NCBI RefSeq assembly: GCF_019801175.1
Contig: NZ_JAHVJR010000001.1
Span: 1,426,001-1,490,000 of the forward strand
Direction of reading: 5' to 3'
Source of the DNA: Vannielia litorea
Lineage (GTDB): Bacteria; Pseudomonadota; Alphaproteobacteria; Rhodobacterales; Rhodobacteraceae
Length of the DNA stretch: 64,000 nucleotides
Under the pieces are notes generated by a model, which saw nothing but the letters and a program-made list of their open reading frames with translations, was not told where the DNA came from and made no database searches. This document shows positions 17,786 to 25,679 of the stretch, piece by piece (the stretch's first letter is position 1; each line of letters begins with the position of its first letter). The translations under genes and the position numbers were made by a program.

Positions 17786-18415
17786 GTGACACCCTTTGGA
17801 CGGCGCGCCGCCCGTGCGGCGGCCTGCATGGCTGCGGCCCTGCTGGCCACGCGGGCTGCAGCGCATGAGTTCACCGCCGGAGCCGACCAATACGCCAGCT
17901 TTGTCGAGGGGGCCTCTGTGCCGCTGTCATGGCCCCCTGCCCTTGTTTGCCTCGTTGCGCTGGGCATTCTGACCGGGCTTTGGCACCGGCTGGGAGCGCG
18001 GCCCTTGTTCATTGGCTTTCTGCCCGGCATTGCCTTGGGGATTGCCCTTTCGACGTTTCAACCCACATTGGCTGGCCTGGCCCCGCATGTGGCCGGGCTC
18101 TGCGTAGCCCTGCTCGCCGCCTCTGGGCTGGCGCCACAGCGGGCGCTCGGCACGTCGGCAGGGTTCGTAGCGGGCATCGCGGTAATGCTTGGGGCGCTCG
18201 ATGAACATCCATTTGGCAGCCTGCCGGTCTCGATCTACGTCGGCATCTGCTTTGCGACGCTGCTCATTGCCGTGGCCACGACTGCCGTTGTGCGGATGAG
18301 CTTTGACCGTTGGGGCGAGGCCAAGTGGCTGAACATCGCATGGCGCACCGGCGCGTCGTGGTGCGCGGCCATGTTGCTGCTGGCACTGGCCTTCGAGTTG
18401 CGCCCGCCGGTCTGA
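17786..18415 (+). CDS. HupE-linked membrane protein, GTG start
   Basis: 209 aa from GTG at 17786, two bases after the hupE stop, so the pair is translationally linked. It has an N-terminal signal-like stretch with Ala-rich cleavage region (~15-30, ends AAAHEF) and about five further hydrophobic segments. It lacks the HPxxGxDH motif of true HupE. It may be a partner subunit or a diverged paralogue. Upstream extension of the frame is antisense or out-of-frame over hupE and was rejected. Confidence 0.75.
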   Translation: MTPFGRRAARAAACMAAALLATRAAAHEFTAGADQYASFVEGASVPLSWPPALVCLVALGILTGLWHRLGARPLFIGFLPGIALGIALSTFQPTLAGLAPHVAGLCVALLAASGLAPQRALGTSAGFVAGIAVMLGALDEHPFGSLPVSIYVGICFATLLIAVATTAVVRMSFDRWGEAKWLNIAWRTGASWCAAMLLLALAFELRPPV

Positions 18416-18430
18416 CCGGCCTCCACCACC

Positions 18431-18465
18431 CCAAAAGCAAAAGGCCCACCGGAGCGGCAGGCCTT
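18431..18465 (-). terminator. Rho-independent terminator of rplM-rpsI
   Basis: On the minus strand, AAGGCC, a 13-base loop, GGCCTT and then a T-rich tract (TTGCTTTTGG), about 25-55 bases after the rpsI stop. The position and T-tract fit an intrinsic terminator. Confidence 0.7.
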
Positions 18466-18488
18466 CCACAAATCTTGTGCTCCGGAGC

Positions 18489-18977
18489 TTAACGCTTGGA
18501 GAACTGGAAACTCTTGCGGGCCTTCGGCTTACCGTACTTCTTCCGCTCGACCACGCGGCTGTCGCGGGTGAGGAAGCCGGCGGCCTTGAGGGCGCCACGG
18601 AGCGAGGGTTCGTAGAGCTGCAGGGCCTTGGAGATGCCGTGCTTCACCGCACCAGCCTGACCGGTCAGACCGCCGCCTTTGACGGTGGCGTGCACGTCGA
18701 ACTCGCCTTCCACACCAGCAACCTGGAAGGGCTGGCGGAGGATGAGTTGCAGCACGGGGCGGGCAAAGTACTTGTCCTGATCCTTGCCGTTCACGATGAC
18801 CTTGCCGGAGCCGGGCTTGATCCAGACACGGGCGACCGCGTCCTTCCGCTTGCCGGTGGCGTAGGCGCGGCCCAGCTCGTCGCGCTGGGGCTCACGGTTG
18901 ATGACTTCTTCGGTCACGGGGGCAGCGCCTTCGGCGACGGTGCCCAGCTCTTCGAGCGAATTCACTTGGTCGGCCAT
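18489..18977 (-). CDS. rpsI: 30S ribosomal protein S9
   Basis: Small-subunit protein whose C-terminal tail reaches the P-site tRNA. 162 aa with the extra acidic N-terminal segment (~1-35) seen in alphaproteobacteria, then the core (ATGKRKDAVARVWIKPG near 41) and the conserved basic tail KPKARKSFQFSKR. It is 3 bp downstream of rplM, the universal pair. Confidence 0.98.
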   Translation of the reverse strand: MADQVNSLEELGTVAEGAAPVTEEVINREPQRDELGRAYATGKRKDAVARVWIKPGSGKVIVNGKDQDKYFARPVLQLILRQPFQVAGVEGEFDVHATVKGGGLTGQAGAVKHGISKALQLYEPSLRGALKAAGFLTRDSRVVERKKYGKPKARKSFQFSKR

Positions 18978-18980
18978 CTA

Positions 18981-19439
18981 TCAGACCCTCGTGTTCTTTT
19001 TGTTCATGGATTTGACGTCCAGCACCTCGGGGCTCTGGGCCTCGTGGGGGTGCTCGGCGCCTGCATAGACGCGCAGGTTGGTCATCTGCTGGCGGCTCAG
19101 CTTGTTGCCGGGCAGCATGCGCTTGACGGCCTGCATGACAACGCGCTCGGGGTGGGCACCCTCGAGGATCTGGCCGGTGGTGCGGGACTTGATGCCGCCC
19201 GGGTAGCCGGTGTGCCAGTAGTTCGGCTTGTCACGCTTGGCGCCGGTGAGCTGCACCTTGTCGGCGTTGATGATGATCACGTTGTCACCCATGTCCTGCG
19301 ACGGGGTGAAAGTGGCTTTGTGCTTGCCGCGAAGGCGCATGGCGACGATCGAGGCGAGGCGGCCCAGAACCACGCCCTCGGCGTCGATCAGGATCCACTT
19401 CTTGTCGATGTCTGCCGGGGTGGCAGTGAAGGTTTTCAT
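18981..19439 (-). CDS. rplM: 50S ribosomal protein L13
   Basis: Large-subunit protein, 152 aa. Characteristic blocks are WILIDAEGVVLGRLAS near the N-terminus, GDNVIIINADKVQLTG near 50, and KRMLPGNKLSRQQM with LRVYAGAEHPHEAQ at the end. It is first gene of the rplM-rpsI operon, behind a good sigma-70-type promoter at 19494-19521. Confidence 0.98.
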   Translation of the reverse strand: MKTFTATPADIDKKWILIDAEGVVLGRLASIVAMRLRGKHKATFTPSQDMGDNVIIINADKVQLTGAKRDKPNYWHTGYPGGIKSRTTGQILEGAHPERVVMQAVKRMLPGNKLSRQQMTNLRVYAGAEHPHEAQSPEVLDVKSMNKKNTRV

Positions 19440-19493
19440 CTCTCGTTCCTCTTGGTGGGCGCCGCCGGGGCGCCCTTGGCATTCGATTGCGCC

Positions 19494-19521
19494 GTTCTAA
19501 GCATCTGGCGCGGCCAGTCAA
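19494..19521 (-). promoter_or_regulatory. Putative housekeeping promoter of rplM-rpsI
   Basis: Minus-strand TTGACT (19521-19516), 16-base spacer, TAGAAC (19499-19494), about 55 bp before the rplM start. This is a close match to the alphaproteobacterial sigma-70 pattern and fits a strongly expressed ribosomal operon. Confidence 0.55.
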
Positions 19522-19586
19522 GAGGCATTGCCTTGGATTAATGGTGCGATTTCAACGGCTTGTAATAACGGTATTATTTTACCCCA

Positions 19587-20021
19587 TTATTCGGGGCGTT
19601 TTGGCGGGATCGCGTAGGTCAGGCTGGCCCGTGCAACCACCTCTTCGCGGCCCTCGGAGCGCAGGTGGCACTCCCCCACCGCGAGCGTGCGGCCCAGTTT
19701 CAGCAGCCGCGCGGTGCAGATCAGGTCGCGCCCGGCTTCGGGTTTGCGCATGAAGTCGATCGAACAGTTCGTGGTCACGGTCAGGGCGACCGGGCCGATG
19801 CGGGAGAGCACGGCGAAATACATCCCCACGTCCACCAGCCCGAACATCGACGGCCCCGAGACCGTGCCGCCGGGGCGCAGGTGCTTGTCTTGCGTTAGCA
19901 GCCGCACCAGCACGCCATCTGGCGTGATCTCCTCCACCGAGAAATCGCCCTGCACCTGGCTGAACTCGGTTTCGATGAACCGCTCCAGCGCGCTCTTGTC
20001 CATCACCACCTGATCGAACAT
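19587..20021 (-). CDS. PaaI-type hotdog-fold thioesterase
   Basis: Predicted acyl-CoA thioesterase, 144 aa. The hotdog core has the PaaI-like substrate-binding stretch HLRPGGTVSGPSMFGLVDVG (~44-63) and a central strand TTNCSIDFMRKP. It is divergent from an enoyl-CoA hydratase gene 65 bp away, suggesting a joint role in acyl-CoA metabolism. The substrate cannot be read from the sequence. Confidence 0.87.
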   Translation of the reverse strand: MFDQVVMDKSALERFIETEFSQVQGDFSVEEITPDGVLVRLLTQDKHLRPGGTVSGPSMFGLVDVGMYFAVLSRIGPVALTVTTNCSIDFMRKPEAGRDLICTARLLKLGRTLAVGECHLRSEGREEVVARASLTYAIPPKRPE

Positions 20022-20086
20022 GCCCCCTCCTCTTGCACTCCGTATCTCTGCGGCCCAGAGTTTCTGCCATTGGGAGGAATGGCAAG

Positions 20087-20878
20087 ATGACTGACCCTGT
20101 GCTGACCCGGGTGGACCGGGGTAACGTTGCGGAACTCACGCTGAACCGGCCCGGCGCGCTGAATGCGCTCTCTGACGAGTTGCTCGCCGCGCTGGCGGGC
20201 GAGATCGCGGCGCTGGAGGGCGACAGCACGGTGCGCGTGGTGATCCTGCGCGGGGCGGGCAAGGTGTTTTGCGCCGGGCATGACCTGAAGGAGATGCAGG
20301 CCGGGCGGCAGGCCGAGGACAAGGGGCGCGGATACTTCGAGGATCTCTTTGCCCGTTGCTCGGCGGTGATGATGGGGTTGCAGACCCTGCCCCAGCCGGT
20401 GATCGCGCAGGTGCATGGCATCGCCACCGCGGCGGGCTGCCAGCTGGTGGCGAGCTGCGACATGGCGGTGGCCGCTGAAGGCACGCGGTTCGGGGTGAAC
20501 GGGGTGAACATCGGCCTCTTCTGCTCGACCCCGATGGTGGCGCTTTCGCGCAACGTGGCGCCCAAGGTGGCCTTCGAGATGCTCACCACGGGCGAATTCA
20601 TCGAAGCAGGCCGCGCCCGCGAGGTAGGGCTGGTCAACCGGGTGGTTCCGGAGGCGGCGCTGGAGGCCGAGACCCGCGCGCTGGCCGATGTGGTGGCCAG
20701 CAAGCTCGGCGCGGCGGTGAAGATCGGCAAGCGGGCGTTTTATGATCAGCTTCCTCTGACGACAGCCGAGGCCTATGCAAATGCGGCGGAGGTGATGGTC
20801 GAGAACATGCTCTGGCGCGACACCGACGAAGGGATCACCGCTTTCATCGAGAAGCGCCCACCGGATTGGCAGGGGTGA
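20087..20878 (+). CDS. Enoyl-CoA hydratase/isomerase family protein (ECHDC3-like)
   Basis: Crotonase-superfamily enzyme, 263 aa. The oxyanion-hole segments are visible: FCAGHDLKEM (~63-72) and HGIATAAGCQLVASCDMAVA (~109-128). It lacks the standard second Glu pattern of classical hydratases and looks like the ECHDC3-type branch, whose true reaction is uncertain. The ATG at 20087 is chosen for its strong GGAGGA ribosome site; the longer frame starts at a weaker site at 20033. Confidence 0.88.
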   Translation: MTDPVLTRVDRGNVAELTLNRPGALNALSDELLAALAGEIAALEGDSTVRVVILRGAGKVFCAGHDLKEMQAGRQAEDKGRGYFEDLFARCSAVMMGLQTLPQPVIAQVHGIATAAGCQLVASCDMAVAAEGTRFGVNGVNIGLFCSTPMVALSRNVAPKVAFEMLTTGEFIEAGRAREVGLVNRVVPEAALEAETRALADVVASKLGAAVKIGKRAFYDQLPLTTAEAYANAAEVMVENMLWRDTDEGITAFIEKRPPDWQG

Positions 20879-20964
20879 GGATGGCGTAGAGGGTTTACGA
20901 AGCGTTTAAGGGGGCGGGCTCAAATTCTCCCGACTTTCCAGCAAACTCCCCTGTTCCACGCAAG

Positions 20965-21105
20965 CCGGGCAGCGCCGTCCCGTGGGGTGGCGCTCGCAAC
21001 GGCGGTTCGTGGCATTTTATGGTTGGGTGGTCATCTCACGTCAGAGGTGACTCCCAACCTCACCGAAGCGCCGCCCCGGGGGACGGGACGGCGCTGCACG
21101 GCGCC
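20965..21105. repeat. Dispersed long-hairpin element, copy A
   Basis: Left arm 20965-20994 (CCGGGCAGCGCCGTCCCG...GGCGCT) and right arm 21067-21101 are imperfect inverted repeats of each other around a ~70-base interior. A second copy with the same arms and the same interior words (GGCAnTTTATGG, CTCACCnAAGCGCCGCCCC) is at 38529-38716. It fills most of the gap between the enoyl-CoA hydratase and carboxypeptidase genes. It looks like a MITE- or REP-like family; no ORF is inside. Confidence 0.75.
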
Positions 21106-21138
21106 TTTGGGTTGATTCCGTGCGTGGCATTGCTCGAC

Positions 21139-21166
21139 CGTAGGGTGCGCATTTATAGCGCACCGC
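21139..21166 (+). repeat. Short palindromic repeat (GGTGCGC...GCGCACC), copy 1
   Basis: CGTAGGGTGCGC, a 7-base AT-rich loop, GCGCACCGCC. A near-identical copy lies in opposite orientation at 35132-35162 with compensatory loop changes. It sits directly downstream of the carboxypeptidase M32 stop and could act as an mRNA 3'-end structure. Confidence 0.7.
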
Positions 21167-21171
21167 CCAAG

Positions 21172-22641
21172 TCACAGCTTGTAGATCGCACCGAACTTCT
21201 CTTCGAGATAGTCCAGCAGCGGGGCCTCGGAGGGGGCGAAGCCGCAGGCGTGCTGGATGGTGTCGCGCGGGGTGCGTAGCCCGCCGTGCTGCTGGAGGTT
21301 CGCCTTGAGCCATGCGGTGGCCGGGGTGGCATCGCCCGAGGCCAGCGCGGCATCAATGCCCGGCACGGCCTCGCGCAGCGCCTTCATCAGGCAACCGGCG
21401 TAGACATTGCCGAGGCTGTATGTCGGGAAGTAGCCGAAGAGGCCGACCGACCAGTGGACATCCTGCAGGCAGCCGTTGGAGGGCTTGTCGACCGGGTAGC
21501 CGAAGTCGCGCTCGAAGCGGGCGTTCCATGCCTCCTCAAGATCCGCCGCCTCCAGCTTGCCGGCCACGAGGTCACGCTCGAGGTCGAAGCGCAGCAGGAC
21601 GTGGAGGTTGTATTGCACCTCGTCGGCCTCGGTGCGGATGTAGCCGGGCTTCACCTTGTTCACGGTGGCATAGAAGGCATCGGCATCCGTTCCGAGCGGG
21701 CCGAAGGCCTCTTCCATCTGGCTATGCAGCCAGCCGGTGAAGGCGCGGCCCCGGCCCATCTGGTTTTCGTAGATGCGGCTCTGGCTCTCATGCACCCCCA
21801 TCGAGACCCCCTGCCCCATCGGGGTCAGCAGGTAGTCTTGCGAGATGTTCTGCTCGTAGCAGGCGTGGCCGACCTCGTGGATGGTGGAGTAGAAGCAGTT
21901 GAACGGGTCATCCTCTGCCACGCGGGTGGTGATGCGCACATCGTTGCCGGAGCCGGAGCTGAAGGGATGCACGGCCTTGTCGATCCGGCCGCGGGAGAAA
22001 TCATAGCCGAAGGCCTCGGCGAGCTTGCGGGAGAGCGCGATCTGGGTGGCTTCCGGGTAGTTGCCTGTCAATTCGGCGGGCTGATGCTCGGAGCCGAGGA
22101 CGGCCTCGCGCAGCGCCACGAGGCGCGGGCGGAGGGCGCCGAACATGGCTTCGAGGTCCGCCGCCTTTGCGCCGGGCTCGTAATCATCCAGCAGGGCATC
22201 GTAGAGATCGCCGCCGGAGGCCAGCGCGGCGGCCTCCTCACGCTTGAGTTTCAGCACCTCGTCCAGCACCGGCACGAAGGCAGCCACATCCTGCGCCTTG
22301 CGGGCCTCAGCCCATTTGCCCTGCGCGATGGAGGTGGTCTTGGCGAGCTGGGCGGCGAGCTTGGCGGGCACCTTGGTGGTGCGCTCGAAGCTGCGGCGGA
22401 TGAGACGCAGAGCCGCGTCTCCGGCGGCATCGGGGGCCTGCGCGGTGCCGAGCCAGTCGCCGATGCGCGGGTCGATCCGGCGGGCGTGGAGCACGCCGGA
22501 GAGCGCGGCCATTTCGTCACCGCGCTGCTCGGCAGAGCCGCGCGGCATCATGGTTTCCTGATCCCAGCCAAGGCGGCCCATGACCTGGCCGAGGGCCTCG
22601 GTCTCGCGGTTGTGGGCCATCAGGTCATCGAATGCGGTCAT
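21172..22641 (-). CDS. Thermostable carboxypeptidase, peptidase family M32
   Basis: Metallocarboxypeptidase removing C-terminal residues from peptides. 489 aa, normal for M32. The zinc motif HEXXH is present as IHEVGHACYEQN near residue 252, followed by HESQSR (~281) and the late C-terminal DIHW-like segment (QDVHWSVGLFGYFPTYSLGN). No signal peptide, so cytoplasmic. It is 3 bp downstream of the heme A synthase gene (22645), so the two are probably co-transcribed. Confidence 0.94.
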   Translation of the reverse strand: MTAFDDLMAHNRETEALGQVMGRLGWDQETMMPRGSAEQRGDEMAALSGVLHARRIDPRIGDWLGTAQAPDAAGDAALRLIRRSFERTTKVPAKLAAQLAKTTSIAQGKWAEARKAQDVAAFVPVLDEVLKLKREEAAALASGGDLYDALLDDYEPGAKAADLEAMFGALRPRLVALREAVLGSEHQPAELTGNYPEATQIALSRKLAEAFGYDFSRGRIDKAVHPFSSGSGNDVRITTRVAEDDPFNCFYSTIHEVGHACYEQNISQDYLLTPMGQGVSMGVHESQSRIYENQMGRGRAFTGWLHSQMEEAFGPLGTDADAFYATVNKVKPGYIRTEADEVQYNLHVLLRFDLERDLVAGKLEAADLEEAWNARFERDFGYPVDKPSNGCLQDVHWSVGLFGYFPTYSLGNVYAGCLMKALREAVPGIDAALASGDATPATAWLKANLQQHGGLRTPRDTIQHACGFAPSEAPLLDYLEEKFGAIYKL

Positions 22642-22644
22642 GGT

Positions 22645-23796
22645 TTAAAGTCCTTCCCGGAGGGTTCCGGCCTTGGGGTAGCCCGCGAGGAAGCGGGCGC
22701 GGATGATTACGACCCAGAGCGCCACGCCGAGCGCCTGATGGGTTATGGCGATGTGCCACGGGGCGGAGTGCATCACCGTGACGATGCCCAGCACCACCTG
22801 CCCGAAGAGCAGCACCATCGCCCAGTCGAAAGCACGGCGGGTGGCGGCATAGGCGGAGCGGCGCGAGCGGACCCATGCGAAGAGGCCGAAGGCGAAGAGC
22901 GCATAGGCCACCATGCGGTGGATGAACTGCACGGTGCCGTCATTCTCGAAGAAGTTGCGCCAGAGCGGGGTGATCTCCCACATGCCGGGGGGCGTGAAGC
23001 CGCCCGCCATCAGCGGCCAGTCGATATAGTTGCGGCCTGCGTCGATGCCCGCCACCAGCGCTCCGATGAGGATTTGGAGGAAGGCGAAGTGCATCAGCCC
23101 GGTGCCGAGGCCGAAAATGCGGCGCTCGCGGGCGCGGCGGGCCTGCATGATCTCGCGCTCGGGGCGGGAAAGCATCAGGATGTACCACGCCAGCAACCCG
23201 AGGATCGCGAAGGCAAGGCCGAGGTGGGTGGCCAGCCGGTAGGAGGCGACATCGGTCATCTCGCCGGAGAGGCCGGAGTGGACCATCCACCAGCCGATGG
23301 AGCCCTGGATGCCGCCCAGGACGCCGGGGATCAGCAGGCGGGTTTTCCAGCCGGTGGGGATTTGCCCGCGCAGCAGGAAGTAGAGATAGCCGGCGGCCCA
23401 GACCAGCCCGATCAGTCGGCCAAGCTGGCGGTGTCCCCACTCCCACCAGTAGATCGTTTTGAACTCGGCCAGCGACATGCCCTTGTTCTGCAATTCGTAC
23501 TCGGGGATCGTCTTGTATTTGTCGAAGGCAAGCTGCCAGTCGGCCTCGTTCAGCGGCGGGATCGCGCCCTTGACCACATTCCACTCGGTGATCGAAAGGC
23601 CGCTGTCGGTGAGCCGGGTGAGGCCGCCGACGAGGATCATCACCACCACCAGCGCAAAGAGCAGCACCAGCCAGCTGCGGATGTTCAGGCGGGCGCCGGA
23701 GCGGCTGCCCTTGTCGATCAGCCCGGTTTCGCGGGGGGCGCTGCGGGGGACCTCGCCCTCACCGACCTCTTCGAAGATGCTGCGTTTTCCGGCCAT
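22645..23796 (-). CDS. ctaA: Heme A synthase (COX15/CtaA)
   Basis: Oxidises heme O to heme A for aa3-type cytochrome oxidases, in the inner membrane. 383 aa with about eight spans. The landmarks of the type-2 (COX15) branch are SGLSITEWNVVKGAIPPLNEADW near 68, EFKTIYWWEWGHRQLGR near 108 and heme-ligand histidines in WGHRQLGR, YRLATHLGLA and FIHRMVAY. The ATG at 23796 is preferred to the 39-aa longer frame. Confidence 0.94.
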   Translation of the reverse strand: MAGKRSIFEEVGEGEVPRSAPRETGLIDKGSRSGARLNIRSWLVLLFALVVVMILVGGLTRLTDSGLSITEWNVVKGAIPPLNEADWQLAFDKYKTIPEYELQNKGMSLAEFKTIYWWEWGHRQLGRLIGLVWAAGYLYFLLRGQIPTGWKTRLLIPGVLGGIQGSIGWWMVHSGLSGEMTDVASYRLATHLGLAFAILGLLAWYILMLSRPEREIMQARRARERRIFGLGTGLMHFAFLQILIGALVAGIDAGRNYIDWPLMAGGFTPPGMWEITPLWRNFFENDGTVQFIHRMVAYALFAFGLFAWVRSRRSAYAATRRAFDWAMVLLFGQVVLGIVTVMHSAPWHIAITHQALGVALWVVIIRARFLAGYPKAGTLREGL

Positions 23797-23860
23797 TGTC
23801 GTTCCTGTGCTCGCTCGTCTGGCTGTTCGCGCATTCAGGTAGCGCGGCCAGCGACGGGTC

Positions 23861-24571
23861 TCAAGACTTGCCGCGCAGGAGCTGCTTGAGCGCGCCGTGG
23901 AGCATTTGCACATCGGAGCGGGTGAGCATGAGGCGCGGCCACATGTTGCGGAGCACCAGTTTCATCCCGGCGGCCTTCTCCTCGGGGAAGAAGAACCCGG
24001 CCTCCTCCAGCCGCTCCTCCCAGTGGTCGCCGAGCTTTTCGATCTCGACCCCGGAGGCGGGTTCGGCCGGGGCCTCCTCGCCGCGCGGCAGGTCGTGGCG
24101 GCCATACTCATAGGCCATCAAAAGCACGGCCTGGCCAAGGTTGAGCGAAAAGAACTCGGGGTTCACCGGCACGGTGATGATCGAGCTGGCGCGGGCGACA
24201 TCCTCGTTTTCCAGCCCCGAACGTTCGGGGCCGAAGAGCACCGCCACGCGCTGGCCTGCGGCGGAGCGGCGGCGGGCGTCGGCCATCGCCTCTTCGGGGG
24301 TCAGCACCGGCTTGGTCAGGCCGCGTGGGCGGGCGGTGGTGGCATAGATGGTGCGGCAATCGGCCACCGCCTCGGCGACGCTGTCGCAGATCTTGGCATT
24401 GTCGAGCAGCCGCCCTGCCCCGCTCGCCAGCGCCGCCGCGCGGGGGTTGGGCCAGCCGTCGCGCGGGGAGACGATGCGCATCCGGTCGAGGCCGAAATTC
24501 CACATCGCACGGGCCGCCGCGCCGATGTTCTCGCCCATCTGCGGGCGCACAAGTACGAAGACGGGATCCAT
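23861..24571 (-). CDS. trmJ: tRNA/rRNA methyltransferase of the SpoU family (TrmJ-like)
   Basis: SAM-dependent 2'-O-ribose methyltransferase with the SPOUT trefoil knot. 236 aa. The motifs are NIGAAARAMWNFGL (~15-28), LFGPERSGLENEDV (~115-128) and the knot motif VPVNPEFFSLNLGQAVLLMAYE (~136-157). A C-terminal helical extension ends at residue 236, as in TrmJ (tRNA position 32). The ATG at 24571 replaces a long non-coding upstream extension. Confidence 0.87.
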   Translation of the reverse strand: MDPVFVLVRPQMGENIGAAARAMWNFGLDRMRIVSPRDGWPNPRAAALASGAGRLLDNAKICDSVAEAVADCRTIYATTARPRGLTKPVLTPEEAMADARRRSAAGQRVAVLFGPERSGLENEDVARASSIITVPVNPEFFSLNLGQAVLLMAYEYGRHDLPRGEEAPAEPASGVEIEKLGDHWEERLEEAGFFFPEEKAAGMKLVLRNMWPRLMLTRSDVQMLHGALKQLLRGKS

Positions 24572-24670
24572 GTTGTCAGCACCTTGCTTGCCCTGCGGAA
24601 TGGCGCGGGTGATACGATACCTGTGCATCTGGCACAAGTTGGCCGGAGATTTCACGGAGGAGCCGGTGCA

Positions 24671-25003
24671 ATGGCCTATGACGAGGGGATCGCGGAGCAG
24701 CTGCGCGAGGGGCTGGAGGGCCTGCCCGACGTGGAAGAAAAGCGCATGTTCGGGGGGCTGTGCTTTCTGCTGAAGGGCAACATGGTCTGCGGCGCTTCGG
24801 GCTGGTCGGACACGATGTTTCGGGTCGGCAAGGAGGCGGAAGGCGAGGCGCTGGCGCTGCCCGGCACGCGGGTGATGCAGATGGGCGGGCGGCGGATGGG
24901 CGGGTTCATCCGCGCCGATGACACGGCGATGGGCGACGATGACACCCGCGCGCGGCTGATGGCGCTGGCGCTGGCCTATGTGCAGGCGTTGCCGCCGAAG
25001 TAG
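24671..25003 (+). CDS. TfoX N-terminal domain protein
   Basis: 110 aa, almost entirely a TfoX N-terminal-like domain: EKRMFGGLCFLLKGNMVCG near 23-41 and a terminal LALAYVQALPPK. Full-length TfoX (Sxy) regulates competence genes in gammaproteobacteria. Stand-alone N-domain proteins are common in alphaproteobacteria and have no known role. The ATG at 24671 has GGAGG upstream. It is divergent from trmJ. Confidence 0.85.
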   Translation: MAYDEGIAEQLREGLEGLPDVEEKRMFGGLCFLLKGNMVCGASGWSDTMFRVGKEAEGEALALPGTRVMQMGGRRMGGFIRADDTAMGDDDTRARLMALALAYVQALPPK

Positions 25004-25058
25004 CCAAGCCCGCAAATCCCCGGTATAGGGCCGGAAACCCGCGACAATGGAGCCGAAA

Positions 25059-25679
25059 ATGGCCGAGCCGCAAGAGGCGCCCCAGATCTACCTCATCACC
25101 CCGCAAGCGGTGGAACTCTCCAGCTTTCCCAATCGGTTGGCGGCGGTTCTCGATGCCGTTGAGGTGGCCTGCCTGCGGCTGGCGCTGGCCTCGAACGACG
25201 AGGATGAGGTGGCCCGCACCGCTGACAGCCTGCGCGAGGTGGCCCATGCGCGCGACGTGGCGCTGGTGATCGAGCGGCATCTGAACATGGTCGAGCGGCT
25301 GGGGCTGGACGGCGTTCACCTGACCGACGGCGCGCGGAGTGTACGGGCGGCGCGCAAGGCGCTGGGCGAGGATGCGATCGTGGGCGCCTATTGCGGTGCC
25401 TCGCGGCATGACGGGATGAGCGCCGGTGAGGCGGGCGCAGATTACGTGAGCTTCGGGCCGGTCTCCGCGACCGGGCTGGGTGACGGCACGGTGGCCGAAG
25501 ACGGGCTCTTCGAGTGGTGGAGCCAGATGATCGAAGTGCCGGTTGTGGCCGAGGGCGGGCTGAGCGCCGGCCGGATCACGGCGCTGGCCGGGATGACCGA
25601 TTTCTTCGGGATCGGCCCGGAGATCTGGGCCGAGGACGACCCTGCGGCGGCGCTGCGGAGCCTGATGGCGGGGGCCTGA
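25059..25679 (+). CDS. ThiE-like (thiamine phosphate synthase/TenI family) protein with degenerate active site
   Basis: 206-aa TIM-barrel protein. Family features are IYLITP, GLDGVHLTDG (~88-97), DAIVGAYCGASRHD and GADYVSFGP. However, the QLREK strand of ThiE is replaced (ACLRLAL), the TPTK phosphate-binding motif is replaced by SATGLGDG, and GGI becomes GGL. It may therefore not make thiamine phosphate. An alternative ATG 12 bases upstream (25047) exists; GGAG just before 25059 favours the shorter form. No other thiamine genes are nearby. Confidence 0.8.
   Translation: MAEPQEAPQIYLITPQAVELSSFPNRLAAVLDAVEVACLRLALASNDEDEVARTADSLREVAHARDVALVIERHLNMVERLGLDGVHLTDGARSVRAARKALGEDAIVGAYCGASRHDGMSAGEAGADYVSFGPVSATGLGDGTVAEDGLFEWWSQMIEVPVVAEGGLSAGRITALAGMTDFFGIGPEIWAEDDPAAALRSLMAGA

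Noticed and set aside
21286..23889. 867-codon plus-strand frame opposite carboxypeptidase M32 and heme A synthase
   Set aside because: No family features, composition of an antisense frame, no ribosome site. Both minus-strand genes are secure.
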